Position numbers and translations under genes: made by a program. Shown in pieces: positions 8,446-17,288 of a DNA stretch of 34,600 bases. The number at the start of each line of letters is the position of its first letter. Within the stretch, counting starts at the first letter, position 1. The notes under the pieces were generated by a model. It did no database searches and had not been told where the DNA came from. It saw nothing but the letters and a program-made list of their open reading frames with translations. Location of the stretch: the NCBI GenBank assembly GCA_028282745.1, contig JANQHJ010000091.1:1-34600 (forward strand). Direction: 5' to 3'. The DNA comes from Sedimentisphaerales bacterium. GTDB taxonomy: Bacteria > Planctomycetota > Phycisphaerae > Sedimentisphaerales > Anaerobacaceae.

Positions 8446-8479
8446 TTCGGCCTCGACCCGGCTATTGAGAGTTAGAGAA

Positions 8480-11400
8480 ATGAAACACGCAAGCTGGAAA
8501 TTATTTTTAGCCGCTGTTACTTTAGTATCTTTTAACGGGATAGCCCATGCTGCATTTCCAGCTGAAGCGAATCTGATAAGTTACTGGCAATTCAACGGCA
8601 GTGCCGTTGATTCAGTCGGTTCTAACCATGGCACTGTTTATGGGGATGCGCATTTTGTTTCTGGGATAGCCAGTCAGTCTTTGGATTGTGACGGTGATAG
8701 TGATTATGTCAGGATTCCTGATGACGATTCATTAACTCCCCGTGACGAAATAACGATTGCCTACTGGATATATTACAGGGGTGGACAAAGAGCTGGCATA
8801 TATAAAACAGCATGGTGTCCCGGCGAATCTGCTTCTCCGGGCAATTCCCGCTCGTACCACTTAGCCGTAGAAAATGGTAATGACAAAGTAAGAGCCATCT
8901 TATACCAGAATGCAGGTACTTATGATTATTTCGACAGCAATTCTATAGTTCCATTCAATGAATGGCATCATGTAGCAATGACTTTTAATAGAGGTCAAGG
9001 GAAAATATATCTCGATGGAATTGAAAATGGAGCAAAAACATTGTCAATCACTTCACTTATGAATGACGTTCACCCGCTTTATATTGGAGGTTTCTGGGAT
9101 TACTGTGGTACAGACAACTGGATCAATGGCCTAAACGGCTTAATAGATAATTTGTGCATTTACAATAAAGCTTTATCTGCTGAGGAGATTCAGGAGCTTT
9201 ATCGATTAAACTCAAAAATTCCCCAAAGAGTTCGCTCTCATCAAAAGATAAGTGATACCGAAGGCGGCTTCACAGGGATTCTAGATAATAATGATTATTG
9301 GGGACGTAACGTTTCTTCAATTGGTGATCTTGACGGCGATGGAGTAGTAGATTTGGCCGTCGGCTCCAGATATGATGATGACGGTGGAACCGACAGGGGG
9401 GCAGTTTGGATTCTTTTTTTGAATTCGGATGGAACAGTCAAGAACCATCAAAAGATCAGCGATACTGAGGGTGATTTTACTGGTACTTTGAGCAATGATG
9501 GTGGGTTTGGGTATTCTTTCAGATCAATTGGTGATCTTGATGTTGATGGTGTAACGGATATTGTGGTTGCGACCATGAGAGATGACGATAATGGTACTAA
9601 TGCTGGTGCAATATGGGTACTTTTTTTAAATTCTAATGGAACAGTCAAGAGCCATCAGAAGATAACTGAAAATCAGGGCGGTTTTACCGGTAATCTTGAC
9701 AGCCATGACTGGTTTGGAAGTTCTATTTCATTACTTGACGACCTTGATGGTGATGGTGTTGACGATTTGGCGGTAGGTGCTGCAGGTGATGATGATGGTG
9801 GTATAGAGCATGGGGCAGTTTGGATTCTCTTTATGAACACCGATGGAACGGTAAAGTCTTACCAAAAAATAAGTGATACCCAAGGTGGTTTTACCGGTGT
9901 GTTGGATCAGTCGGATTTTTTCGGTAACCATCAAAGTGCTGGGATAAGTGATCTTGATGGAGACGGAATTACAGAATTAGCTGTTACTGCCAATAATGAT
10001 GATGATAGTGGAACCGATAGTGGGGCTATCTGGATACTATTTCTAAATGCCAATGGAACAGTAAAGGCCCATCAGAAGATAACCGAAAATCAGGGCGGCT
10101 TTAATGATACTTTGTCTGATCTTGATCATTTTGGAGCTGGGGCTTCGGCCGTTGGAGATATTGACGCTGATGGTATTAGTGATTTAATCGTAGGATCTGC
10201 ACGTAATGATGATGGTGGCACAAACAGGGGGGCATTCTGGATACTGTTCTTGAATTCCAACGGAACAGTTAAGGACCATAGGAAGATCAGCGATACAAGC
10301 GGCAACTTTCAGGGCGATCTGGATGATGAAGACAATTTCGGTTGCTCACTAACTTGTCCAGGTGACCTGGACGGTGACGGTTGCATTGATTTTATTGCTG
10401 GAGCCTGGGGGGATGATGATGGTGGAACTGGCAGGGGAGCGGTTTATGTTTTGTTTATGGAACCTGAACAAGATTCGAATGTTTTTCATGTAGATGGTGT
10501 CAGCGGCAGCGATTTTTATGATGGGCTGACAAAAGAGACAGCTTTTGCCACAATCCAAAAGGGCATTAACGAGGCTAATGACGGCTATACGATCAATGTC
10601 TGGCCTGGTGATTATAATGAGGCTGTAGTTATCGACGGTAAGGTTCTCACTCTGCGGAGTGCGAATGAACCAGCTGTTATACAAGCATCAGGTGATGAAG
10701 CTGTTTCAATTTATAATGTGAACGACTCGAATTGTGTTATTAAAAATTTCATCCTGAGAAATTCCGATGTTGGAGTTTTCCTTGTCGGTGGTTATCCGAT
10801 TCTGCAGAACCTGACAATCGTAAATAATAATTACGGTGTTAAAGCTCAGGGCGGGGCCGATCCGGTTATTAAAAACTGCATTCTTTACAACAATGCAACT
10901 GATGACCTTTATCAGTGTGACGCGAATTACAGTTGGATCGAAGATGAAATAACATCGCCGATCGCTTACTGGAAATTAGATGAAGCTTCCGGCTCAACGG
11001 CATACGATTCGGCAGGTACTTATAATGGTACTATCTATGGAGCGACGCCGACAGAGGCAGTGGTAGATGGGGCGTTTGAGTTTGATGGGTATTCAGATTA
11101 TATCATTTTCGGAGATATTCTTGACAGCGAGATGGGAAATGCTTTTACGATCGGAGTCTGGATTAAATTAAGAGAAGGGGCAATACAGAATATTATAGAT
11201 TACATGTACATACTCTGGAAATCAGATGACAGGCCGGGGATACGAATAAGCACCGATGGCTTAGTTAGTTTTTTACATTGGCATGCTGGTACGGGGATCA
11301 GTGTTAGAAGCATCAATGCACTTGAAGAAGAAAAGTGGTATTACTTGTCTTATGTTTATAATGGTTCTGAATTTATAGCTTATATTAACGGGAAATTTAT

Positions 11401-11893
11401 TGGGTCCGTCACAGATTCAGGTTACTCACCTGGCGGTACCCTTTATATTGGTGGAGAGCTTGAGCCGTCACGTTGTTTTGATGGAATAATTGATGAAGTT
11501 GCGATCTTTGATCAGGCGTTATCAGAAAATGCTGTCCGAACTCTTTACCAGGCGGGGTTGGCAGGCCATAGTATAGATGCCGGGCCAATGTTTGCCGATC
11601 CGAATAATAATGACTACCACCTAAAGAGCAGCAGGGGCAGGTACTGGCCTCAGCATGACCTTTGGGTGCTTGATAAGGTTACCAGTCCGTGTGTCGATGC
11701 GGGTGATCCTGCTATGGATCCTAATGGCGAATCGATGCCTAACGGAGGCAGGATAAATCAGGGGGCTTATGGCGGAACGGCGTTTGGAAGTATGAGCGAA
11801 TGGCTGCTTGAAGGTGATCTGAATTTAGATGGGAAAGTGAATTTTATTGACTATGCGATTATGGCGGAAAAATGGTTTGATCAGATAGATTAG
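8480..11893 (+). CDS. Giant secreted LamG / FG-GAP / beta-helix / dockerin-like protein
   Basis: Layout: signal peptide 1-~24 (cut near AHA/AFP); LamG (concanavalin-like) ~30-235; six FG-GAP-type repeats of ~69 residues, ~253-661, each with a D-x-D-x-DG calcium loop; a right-handed beta-helix start (DGVSGSDFYDGLTKETAFAT, DUF1565-like) ~668-820; a second LamG ~830-1030; the block SPCVDAGDP...GRINQGAYGGTA; and a C-terminal GDLNLDGKVNFIDY dockerin-like calcium motif. It should be exported and act at the cell surface in adhesion or polymer binding. No catalytic residues are evident. I place the start at ATG 8480, which gives a clean signal peptide; an upstream TTG (8465) would add five residues. 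Confidence 0.85.
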   Translation: MKHASWKLFLAAVTLVSFNGIAHAAFPAEANLISYWQFNGSAVDSVGSNHGTVYGDAHFVSGIASQSLDCDGDSDYVRIPDDDSLTPRDEITIAYWIYYRGGQRAGIYKTAWCPGESASPGNSRSYHLAVENGNDKVRAILYQNAGTYDYFDSNSIVPFNEWHHVAMTFNRGQGKIYLDGIENGAKTLSITSLMNDVHPLYIGGFWDYCGTDNWINGLNGLIDNLCIYNKALSAEEIQELYRLNSKIPQRVRSHQKISDTEGGFTGILDNNDYWGRNVSSIGDLDGDGVVDLAVGSRYDDDGGTDRGAVWILFLNSDGTVKNHQKISDTEGDFTGTLSNDGGFGYSFRSIGDLDVDGVTDIVVATMRDDDNGTNAGAIWVLFLNSNGTVKSHQKITENQGGFTGNLDSHDWFGSSISLLDDLDGDGVDDLAVGAAGDDDGGIEHGAVWILFMNTDGTVKSYQKISDTQGGFTGVLDQSDFFGNHQSAGISDLDGDGITELAVTANNDDDSGTDSGAIWILFLNANGTVKAHQKITENQGGFNDTLSDLDHFGAGASAVGDIDADGISDLIVGSARNDDGGTNRGAFWILFLNSNGTVKDHRKISDTSGNFQGDLDDEDNFGCSLTCPGDLDGDGCIDFIAGAWGDDDGGTGRGAVYVLFMEPEQDSNVFHVDGVSGSDFYDGLTKETAFATIQKGINEANDGYTINVWPGDYNEAVVIDGKVLTLRSANEPAVIQASGDEAVSIYNVNDSNCVIKNFILRNSDVGVFLVGGYPILQNLTIVNNNYGVKAQGGADPVIKNCILYNNATDDLYQCDANYSWIEDEITSPIAYWKLDEASGSTAYDSAGTYNGTIYGATPTEAVVDGAFEFDGYSDYIIFGDILDSEMGNAFTIGVWIKLREGAIQNIIDYMYILWKSDDRPGIRISTDGLVSFLHWHAGTGISVRSINALEEEKWYYLSYVYNGSEFIAYINGKFIGSVTDSGYSPGGTLYIGGELEPSRCFDGIIDEVAIFDQALSENAVRTLYQAGLAGHSIDAGPMFADPNNNDYHLKSSRGRYWPQHDLWVLDKVTSPCVDAGDPAMDPNGESMPNGGRINQGAYGGTAFGSMSEWLLEGDLNLDGKVNFIDYAIMAEKWFDQID
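9236..10462 (+). repeat. Six tandem ~207-bp FG-GAP coding repeats
   Basis: Copies start near 9236, 9444, 9651, 9858, 10068 and 10275. Each begins (S/N/A/D)(H/Y)(Q/R)KI(S/T), holds GDLDGDGxxDLAVG-like calcium loops and ends GAVWILFLNSDGTVK. The unit of 69 residues fits one blade of an integrin-alpha-like beta-propeller. Units 3 and 5 share TENQGG where the others have SDT, hinting at duplication of two-unit blocks. Confidence 0.85.
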
Positions 11894-11917
11894 TGCTATT
11901 GTTTTAGATAAAGAATA

Positions 11918-14029
11918 ATGTTTAAGAAATGTCAAATACTGGTTGTAGCTAAGGTCACATTATTGCTGATCTTGTGCTCGAGTTCGCTTGCAAATGAAGT
12001 GAACAACGCTGGATTTGAAACGGACGAAGTAACACATGGCGGCTGGCCCGATAGTTATGGCGATTGGAAAGGGAACTATTCTGATATCGTTTCAACTACA
12101 AGTGGAATAACACCTTACCAGGGCAGTTATATGCTCCGGTTCGATGGAACGGACCATTCTGGTTCCGAAGGTTCTGCCAGTGACTGTCAGGTATATCAAA
12201 TAATCGATATAAGTGCTTATAGTTCATTAGTTGCAACCGGCAAGGCTATAGTAAACTCGTCGGCATATTTTAACAGGATCGATTATGACTCTCAGACGGA
12301 TACTCGTTTTGTTATTCAAATATTGGCAATGGATGGTTTGCAATCTACGTTTCCTGCCCGGTGGGAATCGCAGGAGTATGATGCTACATTAGACTGGACG
12401 AATAAAGAGATATTTACTGACACTTATGTTGGAACATGGCAGCAATGCGAGGCCCAATTGACTTTGCCATCCAGTACAACATTTATTGTTATTGGGCTTT
12501 ATGCTATTGAAAACATATATAATGATTCATCTTTTCCTGAATTTGACGGCCATTTTGCCGATGCCGTAACTGTCGAGATAGTTACAGGCCCGGTTACGCG
12601 ACATGTTGATGGTGTAAATGGTTCTGATTCCAATGACGGCCTGACCAGAGAAACCGCCTTTGCAACCATTCAGAAGGGTGTTGATGACTCTAACAATGGC
12701 GATATAGTCCTTGTCTGGCCGGATGTCTATAACGAAGCCATACACATAGACAGCAAAACCATTACTCTCCAAAGTGCCGATGAACCGGCGGTTATACAAG
12801 CCCCAAATGATTACGCAGTATCAATTTATAATGTTTATGACTCTAACTGTATAGTTAAGAATTTTGTCTTGAAGAATTCTGATCTAGGCGTTTTTCTGGT
12901 TGGCGGCTATCCTGCAATTGAAAACCTGACTATCACCGACAACGATGAAGGTATCTCGGCCTGGAGCGGAGCAAATCCGACAATTATAAACTGTATCTTT
13001 TGGAATAATTCAAATGGAGACCTTTTTCAATGCCAAGCTGATTACAGCTATGTAGAAGAAGAAATGATAAGCCCGATCGCTTACTGGAAGTTAAATAGTG
13101 ATGCAAATGATTCAGCAGGTAACAATGATGGCACTATTTATGGTGCAACAACAACTGATGGAAAAGTTGGAGAAGCATTACAGTTTAATGGAAGCAGCGA
13201 TTTTATAAGTGTTCCTTCAGGCCCGACATTGGATTTTTCGCAATCATATACTATTTCAGCTTGGTTGAAACCAACGGAAAATCCAACTAATGCGATGGTG
13301 TGGTTTGGATATCATGGCGGTGCTCCATATGGACCAAATAATAATCGGAGTATACATTTAAGGATGTATCCAAATGGTGCAATAAGATATGGTTTGTATA
13401 ATGATGACCTTAATACAGGTTCGGGAATAGTTACATTCGGGCAATGGAACCATATAGTAGTTAGTTACGATTATGGTGCAGATTCTTCGGCTATTTACGT
13501 AGGTGGGCAGCTTATATTAACAGGCAGCAATGGGCCTTACAATGGTGGCTTGAGAACAGCGACTATTGGTAAATGGGATGTAGGTTTTCAATCTCAAGAG
13601 CATTATAAGGGGCTAATCGACGAAGTTGCGATCTATGATAAGGCATTGAGTGAGAATGCTGTTCGAGCTATCTATCAGACTGGTCTTGCTGAACATCCAA
13701 TAGAAACCGGGCCTTTATTTGCCGATCCCAATAATAACGACTATCATTTAAAGAGTAAACGAGGACGCTATTGGCCCCAATATGACCTCTGGGCACTCGA
13801 CAGTGTCACCAGCCCTTGTGTTGATGCCGGAGATCCCAATAGTGATTACTCAAGTGAGGCGATGCCCAATGGGGCAAGGATAAATATGGGTGCTTACGGG
13901 GGTACAGCATACGGCAGTATGAGCGAATGGCCTTTGGATGGAGATTTGAATTTTGACAAAAAAATAGATTCCAATGATCTTTCGATATTGACGCAAGAAT
14001 GGTTACAGAAACTTGATTGGGCACAGTAA
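11918..14029 (+). CDS. Secreted beta-helix / LamG / dockerin-like protein
   Basis: 703 residues. Signal peptide 1-25 (cut near SLA/NEV), an N-terminal beta-sandwich-like region (~26-220, beginning NAGFE as in carbohydrate-binding or PEP-CTERM-associated modules), then a beta-helix start (DGVNGSDSNDGLTRETAFAT) ~229-370, LamG ~385-585, the SPCVDAGDP/GRINxGAYGGTA-type block, and a final GDLNFDKKIDSNDLSIL calcium motif. From ~229 onward it is homologous to the C-terminal half of the preceding protein, so the pair arose by duplication with swapped N-termini. It starts 24 bases after that gene, implying one operon. Ligand unknown; probably surface-displayed or secreted for polysaccharide binding. 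Confidence 0.82.
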   Translation: MFKKCQILVVAKVTLLLILCSSSLANEVNNAGFETDEVTHGGWPDSYGDWKGNYSDIVSTTSGITPYQGSYMLRFDGTDHSGSEGSASDCQVYQIIDISAYSSLVATGKAIVNSSAYFNRIDYDSQTDTRFVIQILAMDGLQSTFPARWESQEYDATLDWTNKEIFTDTYVGTWQQCEAQLTLPSSTTFIVIGLYAIENIYNDSSFPEFDGHFADAVTVEIVTGPVTRHVDGVNGSDSNDGLTRETAFATIQKGVDDSNNGDIVLVWPDVYNEAIHIDSKTITLQSADEPAVIQAPNDYAVSIYNVYDSNCIVKNFVLKNSDLGVFLVGGYPAIENLTITDNDEGISAWSGANPTIINCIFWNNSNGDLFQCQADYSYVEEEMISPIAYWKLNSDANDSAGNNDGTIYGATTTDGKVGEALQFNGSSDFISVPSGPTLDFSQSYTISAWLKPTENPTNAMVWFGYHGGAPYGPNNNRSIHLRMYPNGAIRYGLYNDDLNTGSGIVTFGQWNHIVVSYDYGADSSAIYVGGQLILTGSNGPYNGGLRTATIGKWDVGFQSQEHYKGLIDEVAIYDKALSENAVRAIYQTGLAEHPIETGPLFADPNNNDYHLKSKRGRYWPQYDLWALDSVTSPCVDAGDPNSDYSSEAMPNGARINMGAYGGTAYGSMSEWPLDGDLNFDKKIDSNDLSILTQEWLQKLDWAQ

Positions 14030-14066
14030 AATTGTGTTTTTGGCTTTTATATTGAAATTTACGGAT

Positions 14067-14105
14067 CGGGGCAGTAGTTGTGGTGGGCCGCTGCCTCGAT
14101 TTTAT
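14067..14105 (+). terminator. Possible terminator after the secreted-protein genes
   Basis: CGGGGCAG (14067-14074) pairs with CTGCCTCG (14091-14098) with one G-T pair; the loop is 16 bases and ATTTTATT follows. Moderate quality. It would separate the two giant genes from the prepilin-like gene at 14261. Confidence 0.4.
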
Positions 14106-14260
14106 TATATTTCAACTAAATTTACAGTAGATTTTATCACCAGTTTAATCTCGACAAATATCCCTTGGTATGGTACCATTTCTAAGGATGTGAGGATAAG
14201 AAGGAAGTTGGAGCGCGGCTCATTAAAGGGCGAAGGAGTATATCTTGTAGGGCTGAAAAT

Positions 14261-15136
14261 GTGGGGTGTGGTTTCACTCTAATCGAACTTCTCGTTGTTA
14301 TTTCAATTATTTCTCTTTTGATGGGTATCATTGTCCCTGTTATGGGCAAGGCAAAACAAAAGGCCCGTCAACTTATATCAATGTCAAACAAACGCCAAAT
14401 TGCTGAAGCCGTAAACTTCTATGCTTGTGATAACAATTCTCGGTTCCCCGAGTCAGTGGCGACTATGACAACAAGTGGTAATCATTGGCTTTGGCGTGAT
14501 CCTGCTTCATTATTTTCATTTAAAAGACGTCCTAAATGCCATCGTGCTATGAGCGAATATCTTCGTCCTTATATTGAAGATGCCGATGTTTTTAATTGTC
14601 CATGTGCACCTGGTAAATTCACTTATCTCCAACAGGCTTGGGATGTAGGAGATGAATGGAGTAATCCGGAAATTGTGTTTGATTATGGTCAAGGGCTTTC
14701 TGGTACACTTAGTTTCTACTGGAATTATGTGGGGTATCTTGCAGAAGATAAATTCTTTAGAGGACCATCGGGACCAACTGTAAGACGTGGCGAAAAGAAA
14801 CTGCTTGCCAGTTGTCTGCTTTATTATTACCCTGCGAGCGCCTGGGCAAATGAGTATAATTTTGATATATATGGCAGCTGTGAGAGATTTGTTGGTACGG
14901 CAGGTACTAACGAGACTACAGAATCTCTTGCTGTTTGGGCTGCTAAAAGTAAAGGCGCGGTACCCCCGGCAGAGGATTATGGTGTTAGTTTAAATGCGGT
15001 TTTTGTTGACGGTCATGTAGAAACTTATAGGCCCAATGAGACGGTGCGTATGAATATTTACAATCGAACCACTAAAACCCCTCATCCCGCTTATACCAAC
15101 GGCCTATATTTCATTCCTAAATCAGCGATCGAGTAG
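14261..15136 (+). CDS. Prepilin-like protein with H-X9-DG-type C-terminus (copy 3)
   Basis: The GFTLIELLVVISIISLLMG leader and helix, then LISMSNKRQIAEAVNFYACDN and a C-terminal NAVFVDGHVETY motif, mark the same family as the two minus-strand prepilin-like genes but much diverged; 291 residues. The start is odd. The only usual start codon in frame is GTG 14261, leaving a leader of just three residues (M-G-C) and no basic residues before the cleavage-site Gly. An ATG at 14259 is in another frame and hits a stop after seven codons. Weak AGGG lies at 14249-14252. Its position after the secreted proteins suggests a link to their export, which is inference. Confidence 0.75.
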   Translation: MGCGFTLIELLVVISIISLLMGIIVPVMGKAKQKARQLISMSNKRQIAEAVNFYACDNNSRFPESVATMTTSGNHWLWRDPASLFSFKRRPKCHRAMSEYLRPYIEDADVFNCPCAPGKFTYLQQAWDVGDEWSNPEIVFDYGQGLSGTLSFYWNYVGYLAEDKFFRGPSGPTVRRGEKKLLASCLLYYYPASAWANEYNFDIYGSCERFVGTAGTNETTESLAVWAAKSKGAVPPAEDYGVSLNAVFVDGHVETYRPNETVRMNIYNRTTKTPHPAYTNGLYFIPKSAIE

Positions 15137-15194
15137 AATTATCGAATCGTAGCTTTTATTGGAGCAGGCAGATATTTCTGTAGAACGAAAAAAG

Positions 15195-15277
15195 TGGGCC
15201 GGGCTGGATTCGAACCAGCGTAAGCTCACGCTAATGGGTTTACAGCCCATCCCCTTTAGCCACTCGGGCACCGACCC
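15195..15277 (-). tRNA. tRNA-Tyr (anticodon GUA)
   Basis: Read on the minus strand: acceptor GGGTCGG pairs with CCGGCCC (one G-T), the D arm is CCC/GGG, the anticodon stem ATGGG/CCCAT encloses CTGTAAA with anticodon GTA, there is a long class II variable arm, and the T arm GCTGG-TTCGAAT-CCAGC is followed by discriminator A. CCA is not encoded. A run of six T follows directly and may end transcription. Confidence 0.95.
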
Positions 15278-15564
15278 TTTTTTCACAGGGCGGCATTTTA
15301 CTGATTAATAACTTAATTTTCAAGCCTAATTGTAAATAAATAATTCAATCTTTGGAAACTGGCTGGACGAAGTCTAAATAGAGACAGCAGAACTCGTTAC
15401 GACAGGCAGCCTGGTTTTTTAATCGTGTATTTATCGGCAGTTGTATTACGTATAGCATGCTAAATATTCACATAGAATCTCGGTTAGAAATGCCTTGACG
15501 CCTAAAGCGTAACCGCTTATTATTAAACAGGTTACTATTTTAGACAAGCCTTTTTGGGGTTTTG
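15278..15564. other. Non-coding gap between tRNA-Tyr and the FlgI-like gene
   Basis: No credible gene on either strand. It holds the promoter at 15495-15523 for the downstream lipoprotein gene; nothing else stands out. Confidence 0.5.
15495..15523 (+). promoter_or_regulatory. Sigma70-type promoter for the FlgI-like lipoprotein gene
   Basis: TTGACG (15495-15500), 17-base spacer, TATTAT (15518-15523), about 40 bases before the start codon. Confidence 0.6.
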
Positions 15565-17190
15565 ATGATGAATATAGCTAAATTCAGAACAGTTATCGTT
15601 GCCGTTCTAATCTGTCTTATCCTTGCTATAGTTGGTTGTGAGGAAAGAAAAGAGAGTGATCCTACGGAAAAAGACCCAAAAATATCCGCCGCAGTTCTTG
15701 AAAGCGGGGCAACCGTAGGCTCTCTGGTGCAAGTTATTTCGCCTGATTTTATCCCTGTAAAGGGTTTTGCTCTCATCGGAGAATTAAACGGCATGGGCAG
15801 TTCTGAATGCCCGCCGGAGATACGCGAATACCTGACTAAATATATTCGCCGTCATTTACCAGCTACTGATGTCGATGAAATGATCAATAGTTTAAACACT
15901 GCGGTGGTAATTGTTGAAGGACTATTGCCTGCTTCGCCCCAAAAGGGCGAAAGGTTTGATTTGAAAGTTACAGCCCCCGGTGACACTCAAACAAGAAGTC
16001 TGTGGAACGGCCAGTTATACGGAACTGAGCTTAAAGCTATGGGGACTTTTTCTGCGGTATCTAAGACACTGGCTTTGGGTAATGGTCCGGTTTATGTTGA
16101 CAAGACCGAACCAAAAAGTGACGAAAAAGTTGGTTATATACTTGCCGGGGGGGCTACTGTTGACGAATATCGCATACTGCTGGTTATCCGTGAACCCGAT
16201 TATCTTATCGCTAATAAGATTCGGAATAAAGTTATCGAACGATTTGGTGAGGGGTATGCCAGGGCAATGTCACCCAGCCAGGTCGAAATAAAAGCACCTG
16301 CTCAATACGCTGACCAAAAAAACAGATTTATTGAAATCGTCAAAGCGACCAGCCTTGCCTCTGACAGTCAGCAAATAGCATCCATGATAAACTCAGGCGC
16401 AGCTGCCCTTGCAGGTTCTGGTGATAAAGCTCAGGCGGAACTTACTCTCGAAGCTATTGGAAATGAAGCTTCGAAATCACTGGTTTCTTTACTCGGTTCA
16501 GCCGATCTTGAGGTTCGATTCCGATCTGCCAGATGTCTGCTTAATATTGGAAATGATAAGGGGTTTGAAGTTCTTCGCAAAATTGCTTTCCAAAAGGATA
16601 ATCCTTATCAAATTGACGCTATAAATGCCATAGCGGTTTCTGCAAAGAGAAGTGACGCAGCTTCACTGCTGCGACGTTTGTTAAGATATCCTGATAATGG
16701 TGTTTGTTTTCAAGCGTATGACCATCTAAGGAAATTTAATGATATTGCAGTTGACAGAGAGATGGTCGGAGGAAATTTCCTCTTGGAGAAGATGGCTATA
16801 GCTAATAAAAAGACTATATACATCGCACGGAGTTTATACCCTCGAATAGCTCTCTTTGGGGGGGCGATTGAATGTGAAAAAGACGTTTTCATACAGTCCT
16901 GGAATGGTGAGATAACTATAAATGCCTTACCTGATCAGGATTATGTTAACATTATTCGTAAAGTACCTAATAGGCCGACCGTGCCGCCTATCACTCTTAA
17001 GACCAGCAGGAACTTAGCGGATATAATTCGTGTGCTTGGTAACGAGCCCAAAAGGAGGAAACAGGGTGATCCAATAGGACTTGGCGTTTCATATGCCCAG
17101 ATTACCGCATTGGTTGATCAAATGGTAAAAAAGGGAATGGTCAAAGCCGAATTGCATATAGGACCTTTACCTCAAATCGGCCTCAAGTAA
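15565..17190 (+). CDS. Lipoprotein with FlgI (P-ring)-like region and HEAT-like repeats
   Basis: The N-terminus has a lipobox (LAIVGC; Cys ~25), so the protein is lipid-anchored. Residues ~45-275 follow the flagellar P-ring protein FlgI order: GFALIGELNGMGS (FlgI GYGLVVGLNGTGD), TAVVIVEGLLP..GERFDLKV, WNGQLYGTEL, GYILAGGATV, then an IxxxI(N/R)xxxxRFG block. Residues ~285-395 are HEAT-like helical repeats (EVRFRSARCLLNIGNDKG, PYQIDAINAIA). The final ~140 residues are unassigned. FlgI is a periplasmic ring protein without a lipid anchor or HEAT repeats, and no flagellar gene is nearby, so this is probably a non-flagellar homologue. TTG 15562 and ATG 15568 are alternative starts; GGGG lies just upstream. 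smc follows 98 bases later. Confidence 0.78.
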   Translation: MMNIAKFRTVIVAVLICLILAIVGCEERKESDPTEKDPKISAAVLESGATVGSLVQVISPDFIPVKGFALIGELNGMGSSECPPEIREYLTKYIRRHLPATDVDEMINSLNTAVVIVEGLLPASPQKGERFDLKVTAPGDTQTRSLWNGQLYGTELKAMGTFSAVSKTLALGNGPVYVDKTEPKSDEKVGYILAGGATVDEYRILLVIREPDYLIANKIRNKVIERFGEGYARAMSPSQVEIKAPAQYADQKNRFIEIVKATSLASDSQQIASMINSGAAALAGSGDKAQAELTLEAIGNEASKSLVSLLGSADLEVRFRSARCLLNIGNDKGFEVLRKIAFQKDNPYQIDAINAIAVSAKRSDAASLLRRLLRYPDNGVCFQAYDHLRKFNDIAVDREMVGGNFLLEKMAIANKKTIYIARSLYPRIALFGGAIECEKDVFIQSWNGEITINALPDQDYVNIIRKVPNRPTVPPITLKTSRNLADIIRVLGNEPKRRKQGDPIGLGVSYAQITALVDQMVKKGMVKAELHIGPLPQIGLK

Positions 17191-17288
17191 TAAACCATTA
17201 CAGGCCGATAAAAATAATAAAAACGCTGCCGTTAGGCAAGATTTAGCGGCTGGAGAGGTTATTATCGGACATTGATAACAGGGGACAC

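Noticed and set aside
14013-14282. Plus-strand 89-codon frame between the secreted-protein gene and prepilin copy 3
   Set aside because: No Shine-Dalgarno, no recognisable pattern, and it overlaps both a possible terminator and the prepilin gene in another frame.
15565-17190. A true flagellar flgI gene
   Set aside because: Lipobox, HEAT-like repeats, larger size and lack of any flagellar neighbour argue against a standard P-ring subunit.
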